Source: Rhodanobacter thiooxydans LCS2
Lineage (GTDB): Bacteria > Pseudomonadota > Gammaproteobacteria > Xanthomonadales > Rhodanobacteraceae
Assembly (NCBI RefSeq): GCF_000264375.1
Contig: NZ_AJXW01000039.1
Span: 1 to 58,329, forward strand
Direction: 5' to 3'
DNA: 58,329 nt
Below are positions 25,259 to 33,944 of the stretch, piece by piece (within the stretch, counting starts at the first letter, position 1; each line of letters begins with the position of its first letter). Position numbers and translations under genes: made by a program. The notes beneath the pieces are model-generated. The model had not been told where the DNA came from, did not search any database, and saw only the letters and a list, made by a program, of their open reading frames with translations.

Positions 25259-25279
25259 GCGACGGCCCGCTGCCGTCGC
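25259..25279. terminator. GC-rich hairpin between converging genes (possible terminator)
   Basis: GCGACGGC and GCCGTCGC pair perfectly across a 5-nt loop in the 46-bp gap between the exported protein gene and mazG. There is no T run on either side, so an intrinsic terminator role is uncertain. Confidence 0.35.
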
Positions 25280-25286
25280 GTCGGTG

Positions 25287-26099
25287 CTAAGGCTGGCGCT
25301 CCTGCTGCTTGGCGCGCCGCCACAGCTGCTCCTGCTCGTCCAGTGTGCGCTCGGCGAACGCCGTGCCGTCGGCCGCCGCCAGCTGTTCCATCTGCCGGAA
25401 GCGCCGCTCGAACTTGGCATTGGCGTGGCGCAACGCCTGCGAAAAATCCACGCCGGCGTGGCGCGCCAGGTTCACCAGCACGAACAGCACATCGCCGATC
25501 TCGTCCTGCAGGCGGGCCGGGTCGGCGCCGTTGGCGAACTCGGCGCGCACCTCGTCCACCTCCTCGGCCAGCTTGGCCAGCACCGGCGCGGGGCCGGGCC
25601 AGGCGAAACCCACGGCGGCCGCACGCTGCTGCAGTTTCTGCGCGCGCTTCCACTCCGGCAGGCCGCTGGAGATGCCGGCCAGCGTGCTGGTGTCGACCGG
25701 CGCGCCCTTGTCCGCGCGCTCGGCCGCCTTGATCGCTTCCCACGCCTGCATCTGCTCGTCGAGATCGGCGTAGCGCGTGTCGCCGAACACGTGCGGGTGG
25801 CGCCGCAGCATCTTGGCGCTGATCGCGTGGGCGACGTCGGCGAAATCGAACAGGCCCTGCTCCGCCGCCATCTGCGCGTGGAACGCCACCTGCAGCAGCA
25901 GGTCACCCAGCTCGTCGCGCAGGTCGTGCCAGTCGCGGCGGTCGATCGCGTCGGCGACCTCGTAGGCTTCCTCGATGGTGTACGCCGCGATCGAGGCGAA
26001 ATCCTGCTTCACGTCCCATGGGCAACCGCGCTCGGGATCGCGCAGGCGCGCCATGATGGCGAGCAGATCGTCGAGGCTATGCCGGGGCGAGTCGCTCAT
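25287..26099 (-). CDS. mazG: Nucleoside triphosphate pyrophosphohydrolase
   Basis: This 270-residue protein has two tandem MazG domains. The first carries CPWDVKQDFASIAAYTIEEAYE and the ELGDLLLQVAFHAQMA metal-binding motif. The second carries EEVDEVRAE and DEIGDVLFVLVNLARHAGVD. MazG hydrolyses (d)NTPs to monophosphates and removes aberrant nucleotides; in E. coli it also lowers ppGpp during starvation. The ATG overlaps the cysQ stop codon (ATGA). It is the last gene of the gspN-hisN-nudE-cysQ-mazG operon. Confidence 0.95.
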   Translation of the reverse strand: MSDSPRHSLDDLLAIMARLRDPERGCPWDVKQDFASIAAYTIEEAYEVADAIDRRDWHDLRDELGDLLLQVAFHAQMAAEQGLFDFADVAHAISAKMLRRHPHVFGDTRYADLDEQMQAWEAIKAAERADKGAPVDTSTLAGISSGLPEWKRAQKLQQRAAAVGFAWPGPAPVLAKLAEEVDEVRAEFANGADPARLQDEIGDVLFVLVNLARHAGVDFSQALRHANAKFERRFRQMEQLAAADGTAFAERTLDEQEQLWRRAKQQERQP

Positions 26100-26917
26100 G
26101 GCGTCTGCAGCCGTGCGATCCAGTCGATCGAGAGGTCGCCGACGGCGACGAACTCGGGGTTCAGCAGCGACTCGCCGCGGTTGTAGCGGAACGGCTGGCC
26201 GGCCAGGTCGAGCACCGCCCCGCCGGCCTCCTCCAGCACGCACTGCGCCGCGGCGGTGTCCCACTCGCTGGTGAGGCCCAGGCGCAGGTAGAGGTCCGCC
26301 GCGCCGCGCGCGATCAGGCAGAACTTCAGCGACGAACCCAGCGGCACCAGCTGGTACTCGCTACCGACCAGCTGCTGCAGCATGCCGCCCTGCACACCGC
26401 CGTGCGAACGGCTGCCGGCCACCAGCGGCGGCTGCCCCAGCGGACGCGTGTGGATGCGTTGCCAGGGGCCGTCGGCCTGCGCCTGCAGCCAGGCGCCATG
26501 GTCCCGGGCGGCCACATACAGCTCGCCGCTGACTGGCGCCAGCACCACGCCGAGCACACTGCGGTGGTCGTCGATCAGCGCGATGTTGACGGTGAATTCG
26601 CCGTTGCGCTTGATGAATTCGCGGGTACCGTCGAGCGGGTCGACCAGCCAGTAACGCGACCAGTGCCGGCGCTCTGACCATGGCAGGGCCTTCGCTTCTT
26701 CCGATAGCACCGGCAGTGCCGGCTCCAGCGCGGCCAGGCCGGCCATGATGACCTGTTGGGCGGCCAGGTCGGCGGCGGTCAAGGGCGAGGCGTCGGCCTT
26801 GGTCTGCACCGCGAAATCGCTGTGGTAGACGTCGAGGATGGCCGTGCCGGCGGCGCGGGCGATCGCGCCAACCTGTCGGGCCAGCCCGGACGGAATATTT
26901 CCTGGCGGCGTGCTCAT
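26096..26917 (-). CDS. cysQ: 3'(2'),5'-bisphosphate nucleotidase
   Basis: This 273-residue member of the inositol monophosphatase superfamily has the metal-binding motifs WLVDPLDGTREFIKRNGEF and WDTAAAQCVLEEAGG, and the TPLTxAD-like KADASPLTAAD. CysQ removes 3'-phosphoadenosine 5'-phosphate, a toxic by-product of sulfate assimilation. Start and stop codons overlap those of nudE and mazG by 4 bp each. It shares its fold with HisN two genes upstream, but the FIKRNGEFTVNIALI segment is CysQ-specific. Confidence 0.92.
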   Translation of the reverse strand: MSTPPGNIPSGLARQVGAIARAAGTAILDVYHSDFAVQTKADASPLTAADLAAQQVIMAGLAALEPALPVLSEEAKALPWSERRHWSRYWLVDPLDGTREFIKRNGEFTVNIALIDDHRSVLGVVLAPVSGELYVAARDHGAWLQAQADGPWQRIHTRPLGQPPLVAGSRSHGGVQGGMLQQLVGSEYQLVPLGSSLKFCLIARGAADLYLRLGLTSEWDTAAAQCVLEEAGGAVLDLAGQPFRYNRGESLLNPEFVAVGDLSIDWIARLQTP

Positions 26918-27471
26918 GTGCGCCGGAAGCGCCCGGCGAGGTACTCGCGGGCCATGAACAGCGCGGCGATCGAGCGCCCCTCGGTGACGTCGTCGCGGCC
27001 CAGCAGGGCGTGCAGCTCGGCCATCTTCCACGGCACCACCTCGAGTTCCTCCGGCTCGTCGCCGACCAGCTTCTCGGGGTAGAGGTCCTGTGCCAGCACC
27101 ACATGCGCCATGTGCGTCATGTACGACGGCGACAACGACAGGTTGTGCAGGATCTTCAGCTTGCGCGCGCCGTAGCCAACCTCCTCCTTCAGCTCGCGCT
27201 CGGCGCCCTGCTCGGCGGTTTCGTCCTGATCCAGCCGACCCTTCGGCAGGCCCAGCTCGTAGCGGCCGAGCCCACCGGCGTACTCGCGCACCAGCAACAC
27301 GGTGTCGTCGTCCAGCATCGGTACGATGATCACCGCGCCCAGGCCGCTGCCCTTCAGTCGCTCGTAGGTGCGACGCACGCCGTTGGAGAATTCCAGATCG
27401 AGCTGCTCGACGTGCAGGAAGTGGCTGTCGGTAACGTCGCGCGTGGCGTGGACGGTCGGTAGTTTGCGCAT
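26914..27471 (-). CDS. nudE: Nudix hydrolase, ADP compounds hydrolase (NudE-type)
   Basis: This 185-residue protein contains the full Nudix box from the G of GRLDQDETAEQGAERELKEE through VG. The preceding LGRYELGLPKG and following KLKILHNLSLSPSYMTH are typical of NudE, which cleaves ADP-ribose, NADH and Ap3A. The stop codon overlaps the cysQ start (ATGA). Coupling of nudE with cysQ is also known in other gammaproteobacteria and supports the assignment. Confidence 0.9.
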   Translation of the reverse strand: MRKLPTVHATRDVTDSHFLHVEQLDLEFSNGVRRTYERLKGSGLGAVIIVPMLDDDTVLLVREYAGGLGRYELGLPKGRLDQDETAEQGAERELKEEVGYGARKLKILHNLSLSPSYMTHMAHVVLAQDLYPEKLVGDEPEELEVVPWKMAELHALLGRDDVTEGRSIAALFMAREYLAGRFRRT

Positions 27472-27494
27472 CGGGCGATTCTAACCCGCGCCGC

Positions 27495-28271
27495 TCAACG
27501 CCGCAGGCGCTGCAGGGCCTGCGCGTGGATCGCCGGCGTGCCGGCCAGCACGCTGCGCGTGTCCAGCGTCGGCGGCGCACCATCCAGGTCGGTGAACACG
27601 CCACCGGCCTCGCGCACGATCACCGCCAGCGCGGCGATGTCGAGGATGTTCACGTCCGACTCGATCACCAGGTCCAGGCTGCCACGCGAGAGCAGGTGGT
27701 AGTGGCAGAAATCGCCGTAGCCGCGAATCCGGTTGCTGTCGCGGATCAGCGCGCCCAGCGCTTCCCAGCGCGCGTCGGCGGTGAGCGTCTTCACGTTGCC
27801 GATGGAGATCGAGGCCTGCGCCATCTGTGCCGTGTCCGCCACGCCCACGCGCACGCCATCGAGCCACGCGCCGTGGCCCACGCTGGCCCACATCGTCTCG
27901 CCGTAGACCGGCGCGCTGGATACGCCGAGCACCAGTTCATCGCCGTCCAGCAGCGCGATCTGGGTGGAGAAGAACGGCGTGCGGCGCACGAAACTCTTGG
28001 TGCCGTCGAGCGGGTCGACCAGCCACAGCAGGTCACCGCGTTCGCCGTCCAGGCCGAACTCCTCACCATAGATCGACGCCTGCGGCAGGGCCGCCTGCAG
28101 CACCTTCCGGATTGCCTGCTCGGCCTCGCGGTCGGCGATCGTCACCGGCGTGGCATCGGGCTTCAGCTCCACCTCGACGCCACGCCGCCAGTAATGCCTG
28201 ATCACCTCGGCCGCGGCGGCGGCGGCCTCACGTGCGGCCGCCAGGGCGGTTGCGGCGATATCCGGGCTCAT
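27495..28271 (-). CDS. hisN: Histidinol-phosphatase, inositol monophosphatase-like (HisN type)
   Basis: This 258-residue protein has KPDATPVTIADREAE, YGEEFG, LVDPLDGTKSFVRRTPFF and, in the second metal motif, NILDIAALAVIVREAGG. The DGTKSFVRRTPFFST segment and the Asp-Ile-Ala-Ala motif fit the HisN-type histidinol-phosphate phosphatase rather than SuhB. It would hydrolyse histidinol phosphate in histidine synthesis, although no other his genes are in view. A role on another sugar or inositol phosphate is the alternative. It lies 15 nt after gspN and 23 nt before nudE. Confidence 0.82.
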   Translation of the reverse strand: MSPDIAATALAAAREAAAAAAEVIRHYWRRGVEVELKPDATPVTIADREAEQAIRKVLQAALPQASIYGEEFGLDGERGDLLWLVDPLDGTKSFVRRTPFFSTQIALLDGDELVLGVSSAPVYGETMWASVGHGAWLDGVRVGVADTAQMAQASISIGNVKTLTADARWEALGALIRDSNRIRGYGDFCHYHLLSRGSLDLVIESDVNILDIAALAVIVREAGGVFTDLDGAPPTLDTRSVLAGTPAIHAQALQRLRR

Positions 28272-28286
28272 GCTGTCTCGCGTCCT

Positions 28287-29075
28287 TCAGTTCGTGGGTT
28301 GGGCCGGCACACTGCCACTGCCGGCCAGGCCGCCGCCGCGCTCGATGCGCACGCTGCCGTCGGCCGCCGGCGGCCCCAGCCTGGCCAGCCAGCGGCGCAG
28401 GGCCGGGTCAGTCTGTCGGGCGCGTAGCGTCGCGTCCAGTCGCCAGCCCAGCGGGCTCAGCTGGAGCTTGCCATCGGCGTGCAGCGGGCCGTGCCCATCG
28501 TCGTGCAGCTGGGCCTGGATCACGCCGCCCTGCGCGCTCGCCTGCGCCAGCAGCGTGCCCAGCGCCACGTCGCCGTCGCGCGTGTGCATGACCGCCCGCG
28601 GCCATCGTGCCTGCGCCGCCAGCTGCAGCGGCCAGCCGCCTTGCAGCAGGGCATGGTCGATGTCCAGCTGCAGTTCGCCGCGCGGCTGTCCCAGTGGCGA
28701 CGCCGCGTAACGATCCAGTGCGGCCAGCTGCACGCGCACGTTCGCCTGGCGTGCTTCGACCCGGCCATCAGCCAAGCGCCCGACCCTGCCTGAAAACGCC
28801 AGTTGCGGCCCCTCGAATTGCAGCTGCAGCCGCCGCTGCCCGAGCAGGGCGCGCCGAGACAACTGCCACTGCAGTCGCCCCAGGGCCTTTCCGTCGGCGG
28901 TCGTCACCGCGCCAGCCCGGCCATCCCACACGCTGCCCTGCACCTGCTGCAGCTGCAGTCCGTGCAGCCGCGGCACCAGCCACGGCAGCGCCCAGCGCGC
29001 CGGCAGGAACCACAGCAGCGTGGCCGCGGCCAGCACTACGCCGAGGCCGATCAGGTATGTCCGCAGTGACTTCAA
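28287..29075 (-). CDS. gspN: Type II secretion system protein N
   Basis: This 262-residue protein has one N-terminal membrane helix (about 5-25: TYLIGLGVVLAAATLLWFLP). A periplasmic domain starts LVPRLHGLQLQQVQGSVWDGRAG, the GspN signature. The start is set at a TTG (29075) just before the membrane helix; the only upstream in-frame ATG would overlap bioA. No other secretion genes are nearby, so gspN is an orphan at the head of a nucleotide-metabolism operon. Divergent from bioA with 65 bp between them. Confidence 0.8.
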   Translation of the reverse strand: MKSLRTYLIGLGVVLAAATLLWFLPARWALPWLVPRLHGLQLQQVQGSVWDGRAGAVTTADGKALGRLQWQLSRRALLGQRRLQLQFEGPQLAFSGRVGRLADGRVEARQANVRVQLAALDRYAASPLGQPRGELQLDIDHALLQGGWPLQLAAQARWPRAVMHTRDGDVALGTLLAQASAQGGVIQAQLHDDGHGPLHADGKLQLSPLGWRLDATLRARQTDPALRRWLARLGPPAADGSVRIERGGGLAGSGSVPAQPTN

Positions 29076-29140
29076 GCGTGGTTTCCGCAGTGACGCCGCG
29101 TGGACTTGAGTGTCCGCCGCCCAGCGCCGATCATAGCCGG

Positions 29141-30505
29141 ATGAACCATCCCGCAAGCGGCAACGCCGCGCTCGCCGCACGCGACCTGCGACATGTCTGG
29201 CATCCCTGCACGCAGATGCACGACCACGAGACGATACCGATGCTGCCGATCGTGCGCGGCGAAGACGCGTGGCTGGTCGATGCCGACGGCCGGCGCTACC
29301 TGGACGGCATCAGCTCGTGGTGGACCAACCTGTTCGGCCACGCCAACCCGCGCCTCGCCGCCGCCCTTGCCGACCAGGCACAGCGGCTGGAGCACGTGAT
29401 CTTCGCCGGCTTCACCCACACGCCAGCGATCGAACTGGCGGAGGAGCTGGTGCGGATCACCCCACCGGGACTGGACAAGGTGTTCTACGCCGACAACGGT
29501 TCAGCGGCGATCGAGGTGGCGCTGAAGATGAGCTTCCACTACTGGCTCAACCAGGGCCATGGCGAGAAGACCCGCTTCATCGCGCTGACCGGCAGCTACC
29601 ACGGCGAGACGCTGGGTGCGCTGTCGGTGAGCGACGTGGCGCTGTACCGCAAGACCTATGCGCCGCTCCTGCTGACACCGTTCCTGGCGCCATCGCCGGA
29701 TGCGTACGAAGGCGAACCCGGCGAGTCCGCCGAGCAGACGGCCAAACGCCGCCTCGACGAGTTGCGCGCGCTGCTGGAACGCCACGCCCACGAGACCTGC
29801 GCGGTGATCGTCGAGCCGCTGGTGCAATGCGCCGGCGGCATGCGCATGTACCACCCGACCTACCTCGCCGGCCTGCGCGCGCTGTGCGACGAGTTCGCGG
29901 TGCACTTCATCGCCGACGAGATCGCAGTGGGCTTCGGTCGCACCGGCACGCTGTTCGCCTGCGAGCAGGCATCGGTGTCGCCCGACTTCATGTGCCTGTC
30001 GAAGGGGCTCACCGGCGGTACGCTGCCACTGTCGGCGGTGCTGACCCGCGAGCGGGTCTACCAGGCGTTCTACGCCGAGTACAACGCCGGCAAGGCGTTC
30101 CTGCACTCGCACAGCTACACCGGCAACCCGCTGGCCTGCCGGGTCGCGCTGGAGACGCTGGCGATCTTCCGCGACGAGCCGGTGCTGGCGCGCAACCGCG
30201 CACTGGCCGCGCACCTGGCGCGGCGGCTGGCACCGCTGCGCGATCATCCTCATGTGGCCGACGTGCGCCAGACCGGCATGATCGCCGCCGTCGAGCTGGT
30301 CGCCGACAAGGCCGACCGGCGGCCATATCCCGCAGCGGAGCGGCGCGGCCTGCGCGTCTACCTGCATGGCCTGCGGCACGGTGCGCTGCTGCGCCCGCTG
30401 GGCAACGTGGTGTACTTCATGCCGCCCTACGTGGTCAGTACGACCGACATCGACCTGCTGGTCGACACCGCCATCGCCGGCATCGAACACGCCGTGGCGG
30501 ACTGA
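29141..30505 (+). CDS. bioA: Adenosylmethionine-8-amino-7-oxononanoate aminotransferase
   Basis: This 454-residue class III PLP aminotransferase has WHPCTQMHDHET at the N-terminus (substrate site of BioA), YLDGISSWWTNLFGHANPRL, TGSYHGETLGALSVSDV, FIADEIAVGFGRTGTLFACE and the PLP lysine in LSKGLTGGTLP. It converts KAPA to DAPA in biotin synthesis, using S-adenosylmethionine as amino donor. No BirA operator was recognised upstream, and other bio genes are not in the window. Confidence 0.95.
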   Translation: MNHPASGNAALAARDLRHVWHPCTQMHDHETIPMLPIVRGEDAWLVDADGRRYLDGISSWWTNLFGHANPRLAAALADQAQRLEHVIFAGFTHTPAIELAEELVRITPPGLDKVFYADNGSAAIEVALKMSFHYWLNQGHGEKTRFIALTGSYHGETLGALSVSDVALYRKTYAPLLLTPFLAPSPDAYEGEPGESAEQTAKRRLDELRALLERHAHETCAVIVEPLVQCAGGMRMYHPTYLAGLRALCDEFAVHFIADEIAVGFGRTGTLFACEQASVSPDFMCLSKGLTGGTLPLSAVLTRERVYQAFYAEYNAGKAFLHSHSYTGNPLACRVALETLAIFRDEPVLARNRALAAHLARRLAPLRDHPHVADVRQTGMIAAVELVADKADRRPYPAAERRGLRVYLHGLRHGALLRPLGNVVYFMPPYVVSTTDIDLLVDTAIAGIEHAVAD

Positions 30506-30516
30506 ACCCGTTTTGC

Positions 30517-30831
30517 TCAGTGCCCGCGGACGGTGATGCGCGGGTCGAGTTTCTGCAGCGCCCGGCCCAGCTCGGGCTCGCCTGTGCGCTGCAGCTCCTG
30601 CAGGGTGTAGCTGCGCCCGTTCACCGGCAGGCAGCGCCCTTGCCTGGCCGGGATATGGCTGCCGGTTTCACGGATGCAGTTGTACTCGTCGGGCCGGGCG
30701 GCGGAGGGCGCCGACGGCTGACTGGACGAGCCGGCCGGCCGCGTCGCAGTGGCGGCATCCTGTGCCAGCAATGCGGCGCTTGTGCCGCAGCCGGCCAGCA
30801 ATATGGCGGAAATCAGAACGAACCTAGACAT
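30517..30831 (-). CDS. Small exported lipoprotein, unknown function
   Basis: This 104-residue protein has a signal peptide with a lipobox at L12-A13-G14-C15 (ILLAGCGTS). A Ser/Ala/Pro linker leads to a conserved-looking C-terminal part (NCIRETGSHIP...GRCLPVNGRSYTLQEL) with two cysteines that could pair. I know similar short proteins from Xanthomonadaceae but no function. The stop codon is 12 nt from that of bioA (converging), and the gene is divergent from rsmE. Confidence 0.7.
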   Translation of the reverse strand: MSRFVLISAILLAGCGTSAALLAQDAATATRPAGSSSQPSAPSAARPDEYNCIRETGSHIPARQGRCLPVNGRSYTLQELQRTGEPELGRALQKLDPRITVRGH

Positions 30832-31010
30832 GGCACCTCCGGCTCGCGGACAGGATGCGGCGAGCGCGCATGGGGAGTGCAGTCCATGCTGATACGACCC
30901 GACAGCAGGGGCAAGCGGCGGCGTCAGGCCGTCTCGCGTGCGTTCATCCGCGGGCGTGGCGGTGGTGCGCCGCGCTATGCTGGGCGGCCCTTCCCGCCCA
31001 ACCCGTTCCG

Positions 31011-31745
31011 ATGCGCACGATCCGTATCCACCTCGACCAGCCGCTCGCCGTCGCCGCCGAACTGAACCTGCCGGCACAGGCCGCCGAACACGTCGCACGC
31101 GTGCTGCGCATGAACCCCGGCGACCCGCTCACCGTGTTCAACGGCGACGGCCACGACTACGCCGCGATCATCCTCGCCATGGGCAAGCGCGAGCTGAGTG
31201 TGCGGATCGAATCGAAGCAGCTCGTACGCAACGAATCGCCACTGCCGCTGACCCTGGCCCAGGGTGTGGCGCGCGGCGAGAAGATGGACCTGATCGTGCA
31301 GAAGGCAACCGAGCTGGGCGTGGCGCGCATCGTGCCGCTGCTGACCGAGCGCTCGGAAGTGAAGCTGGACGCCGCCCGCGCGGAAAGGCGGCTGGCGCAC
31401 TGGCGCGCGGTGGTGGCCAGTGCCTGCGAGCAGAGCGGCCGCGCGCACCTGCCGGAGGTCGCCCCGGCACTGCCGCTGGCGGCCTGGCTGCACGACCTGG
31501 CCGACGACGGCGCGCTGCGTCTGGCGCTGCTGCCGGAAGCGGGCCGGGCGTCGCGCGAATTGCGCTTCACCGCGGCTGGCGGCCTGCTGGTGGTGGGGCC
31601 GGAAGGCGGTCTGGGCGAGCGCGATGTCGAAGCACTCGGCGCCGCCGGTTTCGAGGGTCTGCGGCTGGGGCCGCGCATCCTGCGCACGGAAACCGCCGGC
31701 CTGGCCGCGCTGGCGGCACTGCAGGCGCTGCACGGCGACGGCTGA
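31011..31745 (+). CDS. rsmE: 16S rRNA (uracil-1498-N3)-methyltransferase
   Basis: This 244-residue protein has an N-terminal PUA-like domain (HVARVLRMNPGDPLTVFNGDG) and a C-terminal SPOUT knot domain: KMDLIVQKATELGVARIVPLLTERS (seen as consecutive blocks), VVGPEGGLGERD and LGPRILRTETAGLAAL, which bind S-adenosylmethionine. It methylates U1498 of 16S rRNA. It converges with chpC with 22 bp between stop codons. Confidence 0.94.
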   Translation: MRTIRIHLDQPLAVAAELNLPAQAAEHVARVLRMNPGDPLTVFNGDGHDYAAIILAMGKRELSVRIESKQLVRNESPLPLTLAQGVARGEKMDLIVQKATELGVARIVPLLTERSEVKLDAARAERRLAHWRAVVASACEQSGRAHLPEVAPALPLAAWLHDLADDGALRLALLPEAGRASRELRFTAAGGLLVVGPEGGLGERDVEALGAAGFEGLRLGPRILRTETAGLAALAALQALHGDG

Positions 31746-31767
31746 GTCCGCCGCCCACCGAAGCGGT

Positions 31768-32277
31768 TCAGTCGTCCGAGACCGACGACGCCATCGACTC
31801 TGCCGGCTCGGCGGCATCGAGCAGGTCCAGCAGGCTGGCCTCGATCCATTCCAGGTCGGGGATCATCGCCACGTCGTCACGCACCAGCACATGCGCGCGC
31901 ACGCCCGGCGGCAGCGGCTTGCCGTCGTGGGTAGGAATGATCAGCTCCGCATTCAGCGTGGTCAGGCGCGGGAAGCCCTGGGTGAGCACGGCGATGAACG
32001 GCAGTTTCGGGTTACCGCCGAGTGCCTTCAGCACGGCCACGCGCTCGATCAGTTCGGCGTCGCCCTCCTCGGTGCCGGCCAGTTGGGTGAACGACACCAG
32101 CGGCACCCGCCAGCCGCGCCACGCGATCCGGCCGAGCAGCCAGGCAGGCGCACCGGCCAGCGGTTCGGGCGTGCTGTGGGTGACCACCTCGGCGATGGTG
32201 GCATTGGGCAGCAGCAGGCGCAGGTTGCCCACCGGCACCAGGACGCAACGGATTTCACGCGGCAGCGGATCACTCAT
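31768..32277 (-). CDS. chpC: CheW-like protein ChpC of the Pil-Chp system
   Basis: This 169-residue single CheW domain has LVPVGNLRLLLPNATIAEVV and AWLLGRIAWRGWRVPLVSF, the beta-barrel segments that in CheW dock receptor and kinase. The position as last gene of pilGHIJ-chpABC identifies it as ChpC. The start overlaps the chpB stop (ATGA at 32274-32277). In Pseudomonas ChpC is dispensable for twitching and may link the kinase to other receptors. Confidence 0.85.
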   Translation of the reverse strand: MSDPLPREIRCVLVPVGNLRLLLPNATIAEVVTHSTPEPLAGAPAWLLGRIAWRGWRVPLVSFTQLAGTEEGDAELIERVAVLKALGGNPKLPFIAVLTQGFPRLTTLNAELIIPTHDGKPLPPGVRAHVLVRDDVAMIPDLEWIEASLLDLLDAAEPAESMASSVSDD

Positions 32278-33944
32278 GGAAACACCTCGATCAGGTGCGC
32301 CGCCAGTTCGGGCGGCGTACCGGAGAAACTGACCAGTCGTTCGGCAAGGATGCCGCTGACCATGTCGGCGAAATGCTCGCCGGACGACGACTCCACCCAG
32401 ACCTGCCCACCGCGATCATGGATCGCCTGCGCGCCGGCCACGGCATCGTTGCCGCGCCCGGCGAACACGATTGCCAGCGCATCGCGCCCGAACGCATTCG
32501 CCGCCATGGTCAGGCTGGCGTCGATCGACGGCTCCGGCGGCGCATCGGCGCCGTTCGCCTGCAGTTCGACGATGCCATCGCGGCGCAGGCGTACCTGCTG
32601 CCCGGCCGGCACCAGCAATACCTCGCCCGGCCTGGTGCGGCCGCCCTTGGCCAGCCGCACCGGCAACGCGCAGTTGGCGGAAAACTCCGCCACCAGCGAC
32701 GCATCGGACTGCCGACCCAGGTGCTGGGTGAGCAGGAAAGTCTGCCCGGTCGACGCCGGCAACGCGGCCAGGAAGGCGCACACCGCGTCGATGCCGTCGA
32801 TGGCGGCACCGAGCAGCACCACCCGGCTCAGCGCACCGTCGAGATCGTCGAGCACCATCTCATGCTCATGCACGTACGCCTGCGGTGCGATGGCTTCCTC
32901 CATCGACACCAGCTCGAGGCTCATACGTGGCTCGACGTCGGCGGCGACCATCTCGACATCGGGCGCGAGAAAGTCGGCAGCGCTCAGCTTCTGGATCCCG
33001 AACACCTGGGCATCCGGGCTTTCGGGGGCTTCCGGCGCGGCCTGGGGCGCCTCGTCGTCGACCAGCGTCCAGCCCGCGGGGGCACGCACCGGCGATGCCG
33101 CCGCCGGTGATGCCGGCGCGGTGGCGAGCGCGACGTCGGTCAGCGACGACGATGGCAAGGAATCCAGTTGGAACGCCGAGGGCGTCAGACCGGACAGTAC
33201 CGGCGCCTCTGCCGTCGGCACCGCCGCCGGACTCCCCGCCGGCGCACCAAAGTTCCCGTCGTGCAGCGACGGCGGCTCTTCGTCATCGACAAAACGCAAG
33301 CCCGGACCGGCTGACATGTCGTCATCGGGCGGCAGTTCGCCGGAGGCCAGCAGAGCTTCGAGCTCCGCCGCCAGGCTTTCCGATTCCACCGATGCGACCT
33401 GACCATGCCGACCGTCGGCGCCATCGTGCGCCGGGACCCCGGCCACCGGTTCGGCGTCGACCGCCACGACGGGTTCGACCACCGGCTGCGCCGCAGGAGC
33501 GGTCATCACCGGAGCGGCCATCGCGACGACCTCGGCCGCAGGCGCTGGCGGCTGCGCCGTCGCGGCCACCTCGATGCCGGGCGCGTCGCCCGGTCGCGGC
33601 GGGTCGATGTCGCCCTCGGCCAGCACCTTGACCGCCAGATGGCGCGCCCAGCGGGCGCGGTCCCAGCCGGCCAGCGCGCGGCTGGCCTGGGCGTCGTTGA
33701 ACACCACCCGCGGACAGTCGTCGTCGATCACCTCGTAGAGACGGTCGAGTGCGTCGTCGGCGCTGTCGTCCAGGTTGACCACCAGCACGTCGGCACCGAC
33801 CTGCTGCAGCAACTCGCGGCTGAGGCTGGCGACGCCGCCTTCGTGCACGATCCGGGCGCCGCGCTCGTGCAGCGCCTCACGCAGTTGGCTACCCAGCTCG
33901 GTGTCGTCGAACAGCAAGGCGACCGCGGGAGCCGTATCAGTCAT
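32274..33944 (-). CDS. chpB: CheB-like protein ChpB with degenerate methylesterase active site
   Basis: This is a protein of 556 residues. An N-terminal receiver-like domain (about 5-120; VALLFDDTELGSQL, DVLVVNLDD) lacks the usual acidic pair next to the phosphorylation Asp. A long acidic, Ala/Pro-rich linker (about 130-370) follows, then a C-terminal CheB methylesterase fold. The catalytic triad is incomplete: GASTGG is replaced by GAAIDG (Ser to Ala, codon GCC near 32805), whereas the His (LTQHLG) and Asp (AGRGNDA) are kept. Methylesterase activity is therefore doubtful. It overlaps chpA by 8 bp and chpC by 4 bp. The operon has no CheR-type pilK. Confidence 0.85.
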   Translation of the reverse strand: MTDTAPAVALLFDDTELGSQLREALHERGARIVHEGGVASLSRELLQQVGADVLVVNLDDSADDALDRLYEVIDDDCPRVVFNDAQASRALAGWDRARWARHLAVKVLAEGDIDPPRPGDAPGIEVAATAQPPAPAAEVVAMAAPVMTAPAAQPVVEPVVAVDAEPVAGVPAHDGADGRHGQVASVESESLAAELEALLASGELPPDDDMSAGPGLRFVDDEEPPSLHDGNFGAPAGSPAAVPTAEAPVLSGLTPSAFQLDSLPSSSLTDVALATAPASPAAASPVRAPAGWTLVDDEAPQAAPEAPESPDAQVFGIQKLSAADFLAPDVEMVAADVEPRMSLELVSMEEAIAPQAYVHEHEMVLDDLDGALSRVVLLGAAIDGIDAVCAFLAALPASTGQTFLLTQHLGRQSDASLVAEFSANCALPVRLAKGGRTRPGEVLLVPAGQQVRLRRDGIVELQANGADAPPEPSIDASLTMAANAFGRDALAIVFAGRGNDAVAGAQAIHDRGGQVWVESSSGEHFADMVSGILAERLVSFSGTPPELAAHLIEVFP

